Shown here: positions 44,456 to 52,785 of the stretch, piece by piece
How the letters are laid out: every line of letters starts with the position of its first letter
How positions within the stretch are numbered: the first letter of the stretch is position 1
Source: Paratissierella segnis
Lineage (GTDB): Bacteria; Bacillota; Clostridia; Tissierellales; Tissierellaceae
Direction: 5' to 3'
Length of the DNA stretch: 64,000 nt
NCBI RefSeq assembly: GCF_014385195.1
Contig: NZ_JACRTG010000029.1
Span: 1 to 64,000, forward strand
Position numbers and translations under genes: made by a program
Notes under the pieces: generated by a model
Told to the model about the DNA's origin: nothing
Databases searched by the model: none
Seen by the model: only the letters and a program-made list of their open reading frames with translations

Positions 44456-46043
44456 TTAATGCTGCTTTGATAAACTCCCTAAACAATGGATGGCATCTCG
44501 TTGGTCTTGATTTATACTCAGGATGGAAATTCACTCCGACAAACCATGGGTGATCTTTTAATTCAATTATCTCAACTAGTTTTTCATCCGGAGATAACCC
44601 AGACATTATCATTCCGTTTTCAACAAATCTATCTCTAAATTCATTGTTGAATTCATACCTGTGTCTATGTCTTTCGTAGACTATCTCATCATTATAAATA
44701 TCCATTGCTTTTGTATCCGATGCAATCTTGCATGGATAAAGTCCCAATCTCATACCATTAGGTTTAACCAAGTCTTTAGATTCCGGAAGTACATCAATTA
44801 CCGGGTAATTGGTGTTTGGATTGATTTCAGAACTGTTTGCATCCTTCATATCCAATATATTTCTGGCATATTCAACTACAGCCAATTGCATTCCCAGTGC
44901 TATCCCGAAAAATGGAATCTTTCTTTCTCTAGCATATTTTATTGCCTGAATTTTGCCCTCTACACCTCTATCTCCAAATCCTCCCGGCACTAAAATCCCG
45001 TCTGCTTCTTCAAATAATTTCTCACTATTTTCTTCATTTACATCTTCCGCTTGTATCCACTTGATTTCTACTTCTACATTATTAGCTATAGCGCCATGCC
45101 CTAATGATTCAGCAACAGAAATATATGCATCCCTAAGCTCTACATATTTGCCTACAAGCGCAATTGTAACCTTCCCCTTTGGATTTTTTACTCGTTCAAC
45201 TATTGAATTCCATTCAGTTAAATCCAACTCACTGCATTCTAATCCTAAATGTTTGATAACCAAATCCGGTAAGCCTTGTTTTTCAAGCATCAATGGAATC
45301 TCATATATATTTGGGGCATCTAAATTTTCTATAACTTCACTGGAGTCTAAGTCACAGAACAGTGCGATTTTATCCTTCAAATCCTGTGATAATGGCACTT
45401 CTGTTCTACATATCAGGACATCAGGCTGTATACCTAAACTTCTTAATTCCTTAACGCTATGTTGGGTAGGCTTGGTTTTTAATTCACCTGCCTTTGACAA
45501 ATACGGAATCAATGTAACATGAATATACATTACATTTTCCTTTCCAACATCATATTTGATCTGCCTAATAGCTTCTAAAAACGGTAGTGACTCAATATCT
45601 CCAACTGTCCCGCCAATCTCGGTAATTACTACATCCAATTCTCTTTCCTTTGAAGCTCTGATCATTCTTTCCTTTATTTCATTGGTAATATGCGGAATTA
45701 CCTGTACTGTCCTTCCTTTATACTCTCCTGCCCGCTCTTTATTAAGTACAGACCAATAAATTTTTCCCGTCGTTACGCTGTTATTTTTAGTAAGATTTGT
45801 ATCAATAAACCTCTCATAATGACCTAAATCCAAATCAGTTTCAGCACCATCATCCGTAACAAAAACTTCACCATGTTGATAGGGACTCATTGCTCCAGGA
45901 TCTACATTTATATATGGATCAAATTTTTGTATTGTGACTTTTAAGCCACGACTCTTTAATAATTGTCCCAAACTAGCCGCAGTAATTCCTTTCCCTAAAG
46001 ATGATACAACTCCTCCTGTTACAAAGATAAACTTAGTAGACAA
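44445..46043 (-). CDS. pyrG: CTP synthase lacking the glutaminase nucleophile
   Basis: Amidates UTP to CTP using ATP. The synthetase domain is intact (VTGGVVSSLGKG P-loop, EIGGTVGDIES). The glutamine amidotransferase domain has the oxyanion region PGGFGDRG and the His-Glu pair NFHPEYKSRP, but the nucleophile motif G-x-C-x-G-M-Q reads GIALGMQ: codon 44898-44900 is GCA (Ala, residue 382). Without the Cys, glutamine should not be hydrolysed and the enzyme would need free ammonia. The TTG at 46043 after GAGGAGGGG is the start; an upstream open extension of eight codons covers the ribosome site. It has its own promoter and is monocistronic. Confidence 0.93.
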   Translation of the reverse strand: MSTKFIFVTGGVVSSLGKGITAASLGQLLKSRGLKVTIQKFDPYINVDPGAMSPYQHGEVFVTDDGAETDLDLGHYERFIDTNLTKNNSVTTGKIYWSVLNKERAGEYKGRTVQVIPHITNEIKERMIRASKERELDVVITEIGGTVGDIESLPFLEAIRQIKYDVGKENVMYIHVTLIPYLSKAGELKTKPTQHSVKELRSLGIQPDVLICRTEVPLSQDLKDKIALFCDLDSSEVIENLDAPNIYEIPLMLEKQGLPDLVIKHLGLECSELDLTEWNSIVERVKNPKGKVTIALVGKYVELRDAYISVAESLGHGAIANNVEVEIKWIQAEDVNEENSEKLFEEADGILVPGGFGDRGVEGKIQAIKYARERKIPFFGIALGMQLAVVEYARNILDMKDANSSEINPNTNYPVIDVLPESKDLVKPNGMRLGLYPCKIASDTKAMDIYNDEIVYERHRHRYEFNNEFRDRFVENGMIMSGLSPDEKLVEIIELKDHPWFVGVNFHPEYKSRPTRCHPLFREFIKAALKDR

Positions 46044-46348
46044 AATTTTCCCCTCCTCAGTTAACACTTCAAATTAAAAATAAAATCTAACTTTACAATT
46101 TTATATTAATATTCTTTATAAGTCAAAACATTTATAACTCGAATTTAATATTATTTGTAACCCTAATTTAATATTAGTATGCCAATTACTATAGTATAAT
46201 TATAGCATACACTAAAAAAGCCTAATATAAAATAATATTACAATTTTAATTCATACCGAAATAGTAAAACTTCATAAATCAATATAGGGGAAAAACAACT
46301 TCTCGAATTTATGAAGTGATAGCTTATTAAAAAGAAAGGAGAAATTTT
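46044..46348. other. Divergent intergenic region between pyrG and small SLH gene
   Basis: 305 gene-free bases. It holds the pyrG promoter, a direct repeat AATTTAATATTA (46142-46153 and 46165-46176), a GTATGC...GCATAC inverted pair (46177-46210), and an 11-bp inverted repeat ACTTCATAAAT/ATTTATGAAGT (46269-46279 and 46307-46317) in the leader of the plus-strand gene. The last could be an RNA hairpin controlling the SLH gene. No open frame. Confidence 0.5.
46098..46126 (-). promoter_or_regulatory. Promoter of pyrG
   Basis: Minus strand: -35 TTGACT at 46126-46121, a 17-base spacer and -10 TAAAAT at 46103-46098. It lies about 55 bases before the TTG start. The predicted first bases do not show the GGGC start used for reiterative transcription control in B. 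subtilis pyrG. Confidence 0.7.
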
Positions 46349-46951
46349 TTGAAAAAAATTATAGTAATACTAATTGTTTTATCTATGGTGCTTTCGCTAT
46401 TATTACCTATTATCGTAAATGCTGAAAAAGAAGATCTATCTATCTCCGCAGGCAAATCCCTTGAAAGCATGGGAGTATTGGAAGGCAATATCAATGGTGA
46501 TTTAATGCTTGATAAAATATTAAATAGACAAGACATGGTAGTACTTATTAGTAGATTATATAAGGAAGAAAACAGAGCAAAATCATTTTTAATTAAACCA
46601 AAGTTTTCAGACATAACAAATGAATTTTATGCGTCTTATATAGCTTGGTCTACTGATAAGGGACTTATAAAAGGAGTAGGCAATGATAAATTTGGATTTG
46701 GAAAGGATACAACTGTCCATGAATTTCAAGCTTTATTGCTAAGAGTTTTAGGATATAATGAAGAGTCCAATCTGTGGAATTCCGTTCCTGAGTTGGCTGT
46801 CAAACTCGGTATTATGGATGGGCTTGAAAATAACCCCGGTGAAAAACTCAGCCGTGGTCAAATGGCTGTTATGACGCTAAATACATTGAAACTCACAAAA
46901 AAAGGAAGTACAATTACTTTGGCAGAATTTTTGAATATTAAGCTTGATTGA
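46349..46951 (+). CDS. Small exported SLH-like protein
   Basis: 200-residue protein. Residues 1-28 form a signal peptide (KKIIVILIVLSMVLSLLLP then VNA). The rest holds two to three weak S-layer homology motifs (FSDITNEFYASYIAWSTDKG and IKGVGNDKFGFGKDTT, and further on KLSRGQMAVMTLNTL). It could bind the wall or act on its own. TTG start after AAGAAAGGAG. It lies alone between pyrG and ald. No enzymatic domain is recognisable. Confidence 0.75.
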   Translation: MKKIIVILIVLSMVLSLLLPIIVNAEKEDLSISAGKSLESMGVLEGNINGDLMLDKILNRQDMVVLISRLYKEENRAKSFLIKPKFSDITNEFYASYIAWSTDKGLIKGVGNDKFGFGKDTTVHEFQALLLRVLGYNEESNLWNSVPELAVKLGIMDGLENNPGEKLSRGQMAVMTLNTLKLTKKGSTITLAEFLNIKLD

Positions 46952-47086
46952 AGAAAGGTCATTGGGTCAATCCTGATATGCTCCACTTGTAGTAGACAGT
47001 TAAAATCATAAAATCTTTCACACTAGTATTTTAATATCCCGTATTGTATAATTAAATTAAAGTACTATTTAAAGGGGTGTTGAATT

Positions 47087-48205
47087 ATGATAATAGGAGT
47101 GCCCAAAGAAATTAAGGCTCAGGAAAGCAGGGTAGCACTTACTCCGGCAGGAGTTGATGCTTTGGTGCGTGCCGGGCATAAGGTTTTGGTAGAAAGGGAG
47201 GCCGGACATGAAGCAGGCTTTTTAGATGAGACTTATACTTCATCCGGTGCTGAAATCATTGAAAGCGCAGCTGATCTTTGGAATGAATCGGAAATGATTG
47301 TAAAGGTAAAAGAACCTCTGGAACCAGAGTATAAGTATTTTAGAAAAGGTCTCATAATATTTACCTTCTTCCACCTAGCTGCAGAGCCGGAATTAACAAA
47401 AGCATTGATAGAATCTCAAGCTGTGGCAATAGCATATGAAACTGTTCAAAAGGATGATAGGTCTTTACCGCTTCTTACACCTATGAGCGAAGTTGCAGGC
47501 CGAATGGCTGTACAAGAAGGGTCGAGATATCTTTCCAAAATCCATGGCGGAAAGGGAATTCTTTTGGAAGGCGTACCGGGAGTACCTCCTGCACATGTTA
47601 CAGTAGTAGGCGGAGGCATCGTTGGTACAGGAGCATTAAAAACCGCCATAGGTCTTGGCGCTAGGGTTACGGTTCTTGATGTCAATGTAGACAGGTTACG
47701 TTACTTAGGTGAGATATTTATGGGCAAAATCGAAACCCTATATTCTAACAATTATAATATGATGGAAGCTATAAAGACATCGGATTTGGTTGTAGGTGCA
47801 GTTTTGATTCCAGGAGCAAAAGCTCCCAAACTTGTTACAGAGGAAATGGTAAAAGCAATGCAGCCCGGCGGAGTAATAGTTGACGTTGCCATCGATCAAG
47901 GCGGCTGTATTGAAACGATTGAAAAACCAACTACCCATGCAGACCCTGTATTTATAAAACACGATATAATCCATTATGCTGTAGCAAATATACCCGGAGC
48001 CGTTCCCAAGACTTCAACTCTGGCATTGACAAATGCAACTTCAGGATATGTGCTAAAAATTGCAAACAAGGGATGGAAACAAGCTCTTAAAGAAGATGCC
48101 GCATTAGCAAAGGGTGCAAACGTTATTGATGGAAATATAACCTATAAATCAGTAGCTGATGCTTTTAATTTACCTTATGTCCCTATAGAAGAAATGTTAA
48201 ATTAA
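47087..48205 (+). CDS. ald: Alanine dehydrogenase
   Basis: NAD-dependent oxidative deamination of L-alanine to pyruvate and ammonia, or the reverse. The 372-residue length is normal. Visible motifs: GVPKEIKAQESRVALTP at the N-terminus, catalytic Lys in MIVKVKEPLE near 75, His in TFFHLAAEPEL near 96, and the NAD site VVGGGIVGTGALKTA near 175. The ATG follows AAAGGGG. A TATAAT is present at 47047-47052, but the -35 is weak. It is a typical enzyme of amino-acid fermenters, transcribed alone and followed by a hairpin. Confidence 0.95.
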   Translation: MIIGVPKEIKAQESRVALTPAGVDALVRAGHKVLVEREAGHEAGFLDETYTSSGAEIIESAADLWNESEMIVKVKEPLEPEYKYFRKGLIIFTFFHLAAEPELTKALIESQAVAIAYETVQKDDRSLPLLTPMSEVAGRMAVQEGSRYLSKIHGGKGILLEGVPGVPPAHVTVVGGGIVGTGALKTAIGLGARVTVLDVNVDRLRYLGEIFMGKIETLYSNNYNMMEAIKTSDLVVGAVLIPGAKAPKLVTEEMVKAMQPGGVIVDVAIDQGGCIETIEKPTTHADPVFIKHDIIHYAVANIPGAVPKTSTLALTNATSGYVLKIANKGWKQALKEDAALAKGANVIDGNITYKSVADAFNLPYVPIEEMLN

Positions 48206-48228
48206 GCTTGTATAGCCCTGATCATAGT

Positions 48229-48285
48229 AGAGAAATCTCCGATATAAAAAAGGAGATCCTCTACTCCATCAGGATTGAGATCTCC
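48229..48285. terminator. Hairpins between convergent ald and the 14-gene operon
   Basis: ATCTCC followed by a T-poor loop and GGAGAT, flanked by TAGAG and CTCTA, forms the first stem (about 48229-48262). A second overlapping stem joins GGAGATCC and GAGATCTCC. It may end both transcripts. It contains a copy of the GGAGATCC repeat. Confidence 0.55.
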
Positions 48286-48303
48286 GCTATTAATAATCAA
48301 TAT

Positions 48304-49461
48304 TTATTGTGTGGGGCTGTCTCTGTAGATAGCAAACTCTCCGCAGCCTAATTGTTCGGCTTTTGTCATCTTACCATTGCATACTTCTATGATTTCATTA
48401 AATATTTCTTTGCCTATATCCTGAACCGTACAAAATCCATCAATAATTTTCCCCGCATTTATATCTATGTTTTCTTTCATACTATGGTATGTTTGGGTAT
48501 TGCTTACTATCTTTATAACTGGTGCAATAGGTGCGCCAACCGGTGTTCCTCTTCCTGTTGAAAAAACACAAACCTGTGCTCCTCCTGCTAATATGCCTGT
48601 TACGGAATCCACATCCGTCCCCGGAGTATCCATAATAATCAATCCCTTTTTTGAAGGCTTAACAGCATATTCCACGACTTCCTGTATTACTGCATTTCCT
48701 CCCTTGTGAGCGGCGCCAATAGATTTTTCTTCAAGAGTGGTAATCCCACCTTCCTTATTTCCCGGTCCCGGATTAGTAGAGCGAATATCAACTCCGAAAT
48801 TGAGACTGGACTGTTCGGCACGTTTTACTATATTTATTATATCCTCCGCTACTTTTTTATTTACCGCTCTTTCAGCAAGTAAGTTTTCTGCGCCTATTAA
48901 TTCCTGTGTCTCTGACAAAACCGACGTCCCGCCTTGCTTTACTAATAAGTCACTGGCAACGCCTATTGCCGGATTTGCCGTAATGCCGGAGGCTGCATCC
49001 GACCCTCCACATTCCAATGCCAAAATTAAATCGGAAATATCATGTTCCTCTCTTTGCTGTTTAGACAATTCACTCAGCATCTCTCTGCCAATTCTCACAC
49101 CTTCAGCTGTTGCATTGATTGTTCCGCCTGATTCCTGTATTAAAATACATGCTACAGATTTTCCGGTTTGTGCAATTTCCTCCGCTACTTTTTTTGTTTG
49201 AATAACTTCACATCCTAAACCCACTACAATACATGCACCTACATTGGGATTGCTGCCGTAGCCCACTAAGGTTCTATGAACCCGTTCCGCTTCACGAGGT
49301 AAATGTCCGCATCCGTTTTGATGGGTAATAGGTACTGCTCCTGTTAGTTGCTGAGCAATATTCCTTACAGGATTATTGGCGCAAGCAACTGTTGATAATA
49401 TCAATAAATGATTTCTGACTCCAACTGTTCCGTTGGAACGAGTATATCCCATAAACTTCAT
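48304..49461 (-). CDS. UxaA-family dehydratase, large (C-terminal) subunit
   Basis: 385-residue protein of the altronate/galactarate dehydratase family, here encoded apart from the small domain. It has GVRNHLLILSTVACANN, THQNGCGHLPREAER, IVVGLGCE, LALECGGSDAASGITANP and GGITTLEEKSIGA, with conserved cysteines thought to hold metal. It would dehydrate a 2,3-dihydroxy acid to a 2-keto-3-deoxy acid; the substrate is not deducible. It is the last gene of the 14-gene operon. The ATG follows a GGGG site, 14 bases after the small subunit. Confidence 0.85.
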   Translation of the reverse strand: MKFMGYTRSNGTVGVRNHLLILSTVACANNPVRNIAQQLTGAVPITHQNGCGHLPREAERVHRTLVGYGSNPNVGACIVVGLGCEVIQTKKVAEEIAQTGKSVACILIQESGGTINATAEGVRIGREMLSELSKQQREEHDISDLILALECGGSDAASGITANPAIGVASDLLVKQGGTSVLSETQELIGAENLLAERAVNKKVAEDIINIVKRAEQSSLNFGVDIRSTNPGPGNKEGGITTLEEKSIGAAHKGGNAVIQEVVEYAVKPSKKGLIIMDTPGTDVDSVTGILAGGAQVCVFSTGRGTPVGAPIAPVIKIVSNTQTYHSMKENIDINAGKIIDGFCTVQDIGKEIFNEIIEVCNGKMTKAEQLGCGEFAIYRDSPTQ

Positions 49462-49475
49462 TAATAATTCACCCC

Positions 49476-49775
49476 TTATTTTTTATCTCCTCGTCCTCTA
49501 GCTCCTTCTATATTATGAAGATGTGCGTGTTCTCCCTTTTTAATATCTTGAGTTGCTCTTCCGATTACTGCTCCGTATTTTATAATATCGGAACCGGATA
49601 AAATATCGTATAAAGCAAATTTATGGCCAAATGCAATATCATCCTTCAGATTTACTTCCATCGTTAGGATATCTCCCCTTGCTAAAACCTTAGTACCCTT
49701 AGCCAAATTCTTTAATGCAGTGGCGACGTTATCTTTGTCGCTTATTATTATTGCATCTTGGGTTTTTTCCGCCAT
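49476..49775 (-). CDS. UxaA-family dehydratase, small (SAF-domain) subunit
   Basis: 99-residue SAF-like domain corresponding to the N-terminal part of altronate dehydratase: KDNVATALKNLAKGTKVL at the N-terminus, then DIAFGHKFAL and IGRATQDIKKGEHAHLHN, whose His residues are conserved. It works with the large subunit next to it; the split is common in Clostridia. The open frame extends six codons upstream into the previous stop codon; ATG at 49775 with GGTG before it is preferred, the alternative being 49793. Confidence 0.85.
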   Translation of the reverse strand: MAEKTQDAIIISDKDNVATALKNLAKGTKVLARGDILTMEVNLKDDIAFGHKFALYDILSGSDIIKYGAVIGRATQDIKKGEHAHLHNIEGARGRGDKK

Positions 49776-49789
49776 TTTTATCACCATCC

Positions 49790-51061
49790 TCATTCTATTA
49801 TATAACCCTCAGCATCAAATTGGATTTCTCTAAATTCCCCAATCCTTTCAATTCCTTCATAATCCTTAATTTCTTCCCAATAAGCCAGAGAAACTTCAAT
49901 TTCATCCATATGTAATGTATTTTTAATCCTTACAATCTTTGCTTTATTGAAATCAATATTGTTACAAGATCTTATAGCTATAAGCAAAGCTTCCTTATCG
50001 CTGTTTGCATACATAGGAATCCTTCCGCTGTAAAGAACCGTCGAATTTGCTATATTGGTCCAAGTTGAATCCCAATCAATGTCATTTAACATGCGTTGCG
50101 TACTAATATCAACAAATCCAATACCGCAGGCATTATGACGGGTATCCTCCGTTAGTCCTCTAACAAACAGCTGCTGATAATCAAGTACCTCATGAGAAAT
50201 GATATTGGGGTCAAAGCCGGTGCCGCTTACGTTTTTTCCCATCTCATCTATCACTATGACATCCATATGGGGATACTTAAAATGTGCCATATTCTTTTTA
50301 GCAATTTGAAGCAGTTCGGCATCTTTTTCCAATATATTTTCTCTGGGTACAACTTCAAGTTTACAGATTTTATCATAGGCATTTTCAACGATACCTACAG
50401 CAAATACATTTTTAAAACATTTTAAAAATTCTTCACATACTTGCGGAATTCTTTCTGCAAATGTCGGGAAGCCTTTCATATGAAACATTGCTGACCCAAC
50501 ATGCTTGCCCAAGCCTATAGCCATCATCTTTGCTAATCCGCTTTCATGTTTTCCATGAAAATTGGTATGCGGTTTTACTTTATTGATTATTACAATACCA
50601 TCACTGTTATAAGCATATTTATCAATATAAAGGGGAGTACCATCTTCAAGACTTGAATATTGAACTACATCCATACTTGAAAGAATTTCAGCACCCATGC
50701 TTTCTTCTATAATATTGAATGTTGCAAGCATTTCTTTCTGTCCTTCGGCAGTGCCGCCGGCATGGCTGCCCATTGCCGGTATAATAAAAGGTTTTGCTCC
50801 CCATTCTTTAAGTTGGTCTACTACTGTTTTAGTTATTAAATCAATATTAGAAATTCCCCGGCTGCCGCCGGTAATGCAGATTCTTTTATCCCTATACCAT
50901 TCCTTGTCGGTAATCGTTTCGTTCATATTGCTAATCAAATGACCCCTTATATCTTCAATACAAGAGGAATCAAATTTTTGCCTAATTTTCACCATAGGGG
51001 GAATTACAATATCTTCCAGTCCCTTAAGAACAAAGTCAGATTTCGGGAAATCTATAAACAT
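49790..51061 (-). CDS. LarA-superfamily protein, candidate nickel-pincer racemase or epimerase
   Basis: 423-residue protein of the lactate racemase (LarA, DUF2088) superfamily. GGSRGISNIDLI and PAMGSHAGGTAEGQ lie in the N-terminal domain, and VKPHTNFHGKHESGLAKMM with AIGLGKHVGS carries the His and Lys that in LarA hold the nickel-pincer cofactor (His174 and Lys184 equivalents, judged by eye). The C-terminal domain is less conserved. It may epimerise a 2-hydroxy acid used by the dehydratases beside it. Cofactor-making genes larB, larC and larE are not in the window. The ATG follows GGAAGGGG. Confidence 0.72.
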   Translation of the reverse strand: MFIDFPKSDFVLKGLEDIVIPPMVKIRQKFDSSCIEDIRGHLISNMNETITDKEWYRDKRICITGGSRGISNIDLITKTVVDQLKEWGAKPFIIPAMGSHAGGTAEGQKEMLATFNIIEESMGAEILSSMDVVQYSSLEDGTPLYIDKYAYNSDGIVIINKVKPHTNFHGKHESGLAKMMAIGLGKHVGSAMFHMKGFPTFAERIPQVCEEFLKCFKNVFAVGIVENAYDKICKLEVVPRENILEKDAELLQIAKKNMAHFKYPHMDVIVIDEMGKNVSGTGFDPNIISHEVLDYQQLFVRGLTEDTRHNACGIGFVDISTQRMLNDIDWDSTWTNIANSTVLYSGRIPMYANSDKEALLIAIRSCNNIDFNKAKIVRIKNTLHMDEIEVSLAYWEEIKDYEGIERIGEFREIQFDAEGYIIE

Positions 51062-51096
51062 AATTTATTGCCCCTTCCTTTAATAAATATATGAGC

Positions 51097-52767
51097 TTAT
51101 TCCAATACTCCGCCCTGATCAGCTGACTTAGCTAACTTAGCATATCTTGCCAATACGCCCTTAAGTTTTTTAGGAGTATAACTCCAAGATTCTCTGCGTT
51201 TAACAAGTTCTGCCTCAGATACATGAAGTTCCAACTTTCTATTTATGACATCAATACTAATTTCATCACCATCCTGAACAAGTGCTATTGGACCGCCGGC
51301 TGCAGCTTCAGGAGAAATATGCCCTACAAAGCAGCCGCTGTTAGTTCCCGAAAATCTGCCGTCAGTAATAACAGCTGTAGATCTTTCAAGTCCTTGCCCA
51401 TCCAACATCTTTGAAGCTTTAAACATTTCACGCATTCCGGGACCACCCTTTGGACCTTCATATCTGACAACTACAACATGTCCCGGCTTTATCTTGTTTT
51501 GTGAAATTGCCAAAGTACATTCTTCTTCCGAATCAAAACAAATTGCCTTGCCTACAAATTGTCTTACGTCTTCATGTATTCCTAAAGGCTTTGACACTCC
51601 TGTATTTGGCGCCAGATTGCCACGCATAATAGCTATTCCTCCCAGTTTATCATGGGGGTTATCAAGGTTGCGAATCAAATCTTTATTTGCAGGATATAAA
51701 AATTTGTATTCGTTCAAATTATCCTCTAAGGTCTTGCCTGATACTGTCATACAATCACCATATAAGAGTGTTTTTAATTCTTTCATTACGGCAGGAACAC
51801 CTCCGGCATAGTAAAAATCTTCCATATCATACTGTGAAGCCGGAAAGATATTTGCAATAGCAGGGATTTTTTTACTGTAATCATCTATTAAATCGATAAT
51901 CTCGGATGGAGAAATACCCAATTCATATGCTATTGCACACAGGTGAATAACCGCATTGGTTGAGCCGCCTGTTGCCATTAAAAATATAATTGCATTTTCT
52001 ATAGACTTAAGAGTCAAAATCTTTCCTGATGTTATATCCTTTTGAACTAATTCAACAATCTTTACTCCGGTTTCCAATGATGCCCTTAATCTTTCATTGT
52101 AAGGAGCTGGAATGGCGGCAGTTCCCGAAAGACTCAAACCCAACGCTTCACTAATACAGCACATCGTGTTTGCAGTTCCATAAAATTGGCATGAGCCTGA
52201 CGAAGGGACACATGTTGTTGTCAAAGCCTGCACTTCATCCATAGTTGCCAGCCCTGCTTGATACATTCCCAAGGCTTTAGTTACAGTGGATGCATCGGCA
52301 TTTTTAACATCTCTGAAAGGTCCGCCGCTTAACATACAGCCTCCATTGATTAATATACAAGGTATATTAAGTCTTGCAGCTGCCATAATCATTCCGGGAA
52401 CTATCTTATCACATGATGCTATCAATACTAATCCGTTAAACTTATGAGCCTTTGCCTGTATTTCTATGCTGTCTGCAATATTATCCCGAGACGGAAGCAC
52501 ATAATTTCCTCCGGCATGACCTGTCGCAATACCATCACAAATTGCTATTGTCCCAAATTCAACAGGAGTTCCTCCTCCTCTGTAAACTCCATTTTTGACA
52601 TATTGTGCGATGGTTCTTAAATTATTATGTCCCGGTACCATTTCATTGAAAGAATTTGCTATTCCTATAATAGGACGTGATAAATCATCATCAGAAAGAG
52701 AAGCACCTTTGCACATTCCTTTATTGGAAATATATTCCTCTGTATTGAAAATCCCAACTTCTTTCAT
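51097..52767 (-). CDS. IlvD/EDD-family dehydratase, EDD-like cysteine pattern
   Basis: 556-residue iron-sulfur dehydratase, full length. Probable cluster ligands are Cys77 in AICDGIATG, Cys119 in IASCDKIVPG and Cys193 in SSGSCQFYGTANTM. Typical [2Fe-2S] IlvD has its first Cys in a PCN motif that here reads VPGHNN and Asp-Gly without a preceding Cys at the second site; a Cys at C-D-G is the pattern of 6-phosphogluconate dehydratase (EDD). So I infer a sugar-acid or hydroxy-acid dehydratase rather than the valine-biosynthesis enzyme, and the operon supports this. It may nevertheless be annotated ilvD by homology. The C-terminus (DGRFSGTNSG) is normal. Confidence 0.8.
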   Translation of the reverse strand: MKEVGIFNTEEYISNKGMCKGASLSDDDLSRPIIGIANSFNEMVPGHNNLRTIAQYVKNGVYRGGGTPVEFGTIAICDGIATGHAGGNYVLPSRDNIADSIEIQAKAHKFNGLVLIASCDKIVPGMIMAAARLNIPCILINGGCMLSGGPFRDVKNADASTVTKALGMYQAGLATMDEVQALTTTCVPSSGSCQFYGTANTMCCISEALGLSLSGTAAIPAPYNERLRASLETGVKIVELVQKDITSGKILTLKSIENAIIFLMATGGSTNAVIHLCAIAYELGISPSEIIDLIDDYSKKIPAIANIFPASQYDMEDFYYAGGVPAVMKELKTLLYGDCMTVSGKTLEDNLNEYKFLYPANKDLIRNLDNPHDKLGGIAIMRGNLAPNTGVSKPLGIHEDVRQFVGKAICFDSEEECTLAISQNKIKPGHVVVVRYEGPKGGPGMREMFKASKMLDGQGLERSTAVITDGRFSGTNSGCFVGHISPEAAAGGPIALVQDGDEISIDVINRKLELHVSEAELVKRRESWSYTPKKLKGVLARYAKLAKSADQGGVLE

Positions 52768-52785
52768 ATTTAAAAACTCCTTAAC

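Noticed and set aside
44953..45522. Plus-strand open frame of 189 codons inside pyrG
   Set aside because: It is antisense to a clear gene and its composition is that expected from the reverse frame.
51097..52767. Biosynthetic ilvD of the valine pathway
   Set aside because: No ilvB, ilvC or leu genes are adjacent, and the cysteine pattern resembles EDD; the catabolic operon explains it better.
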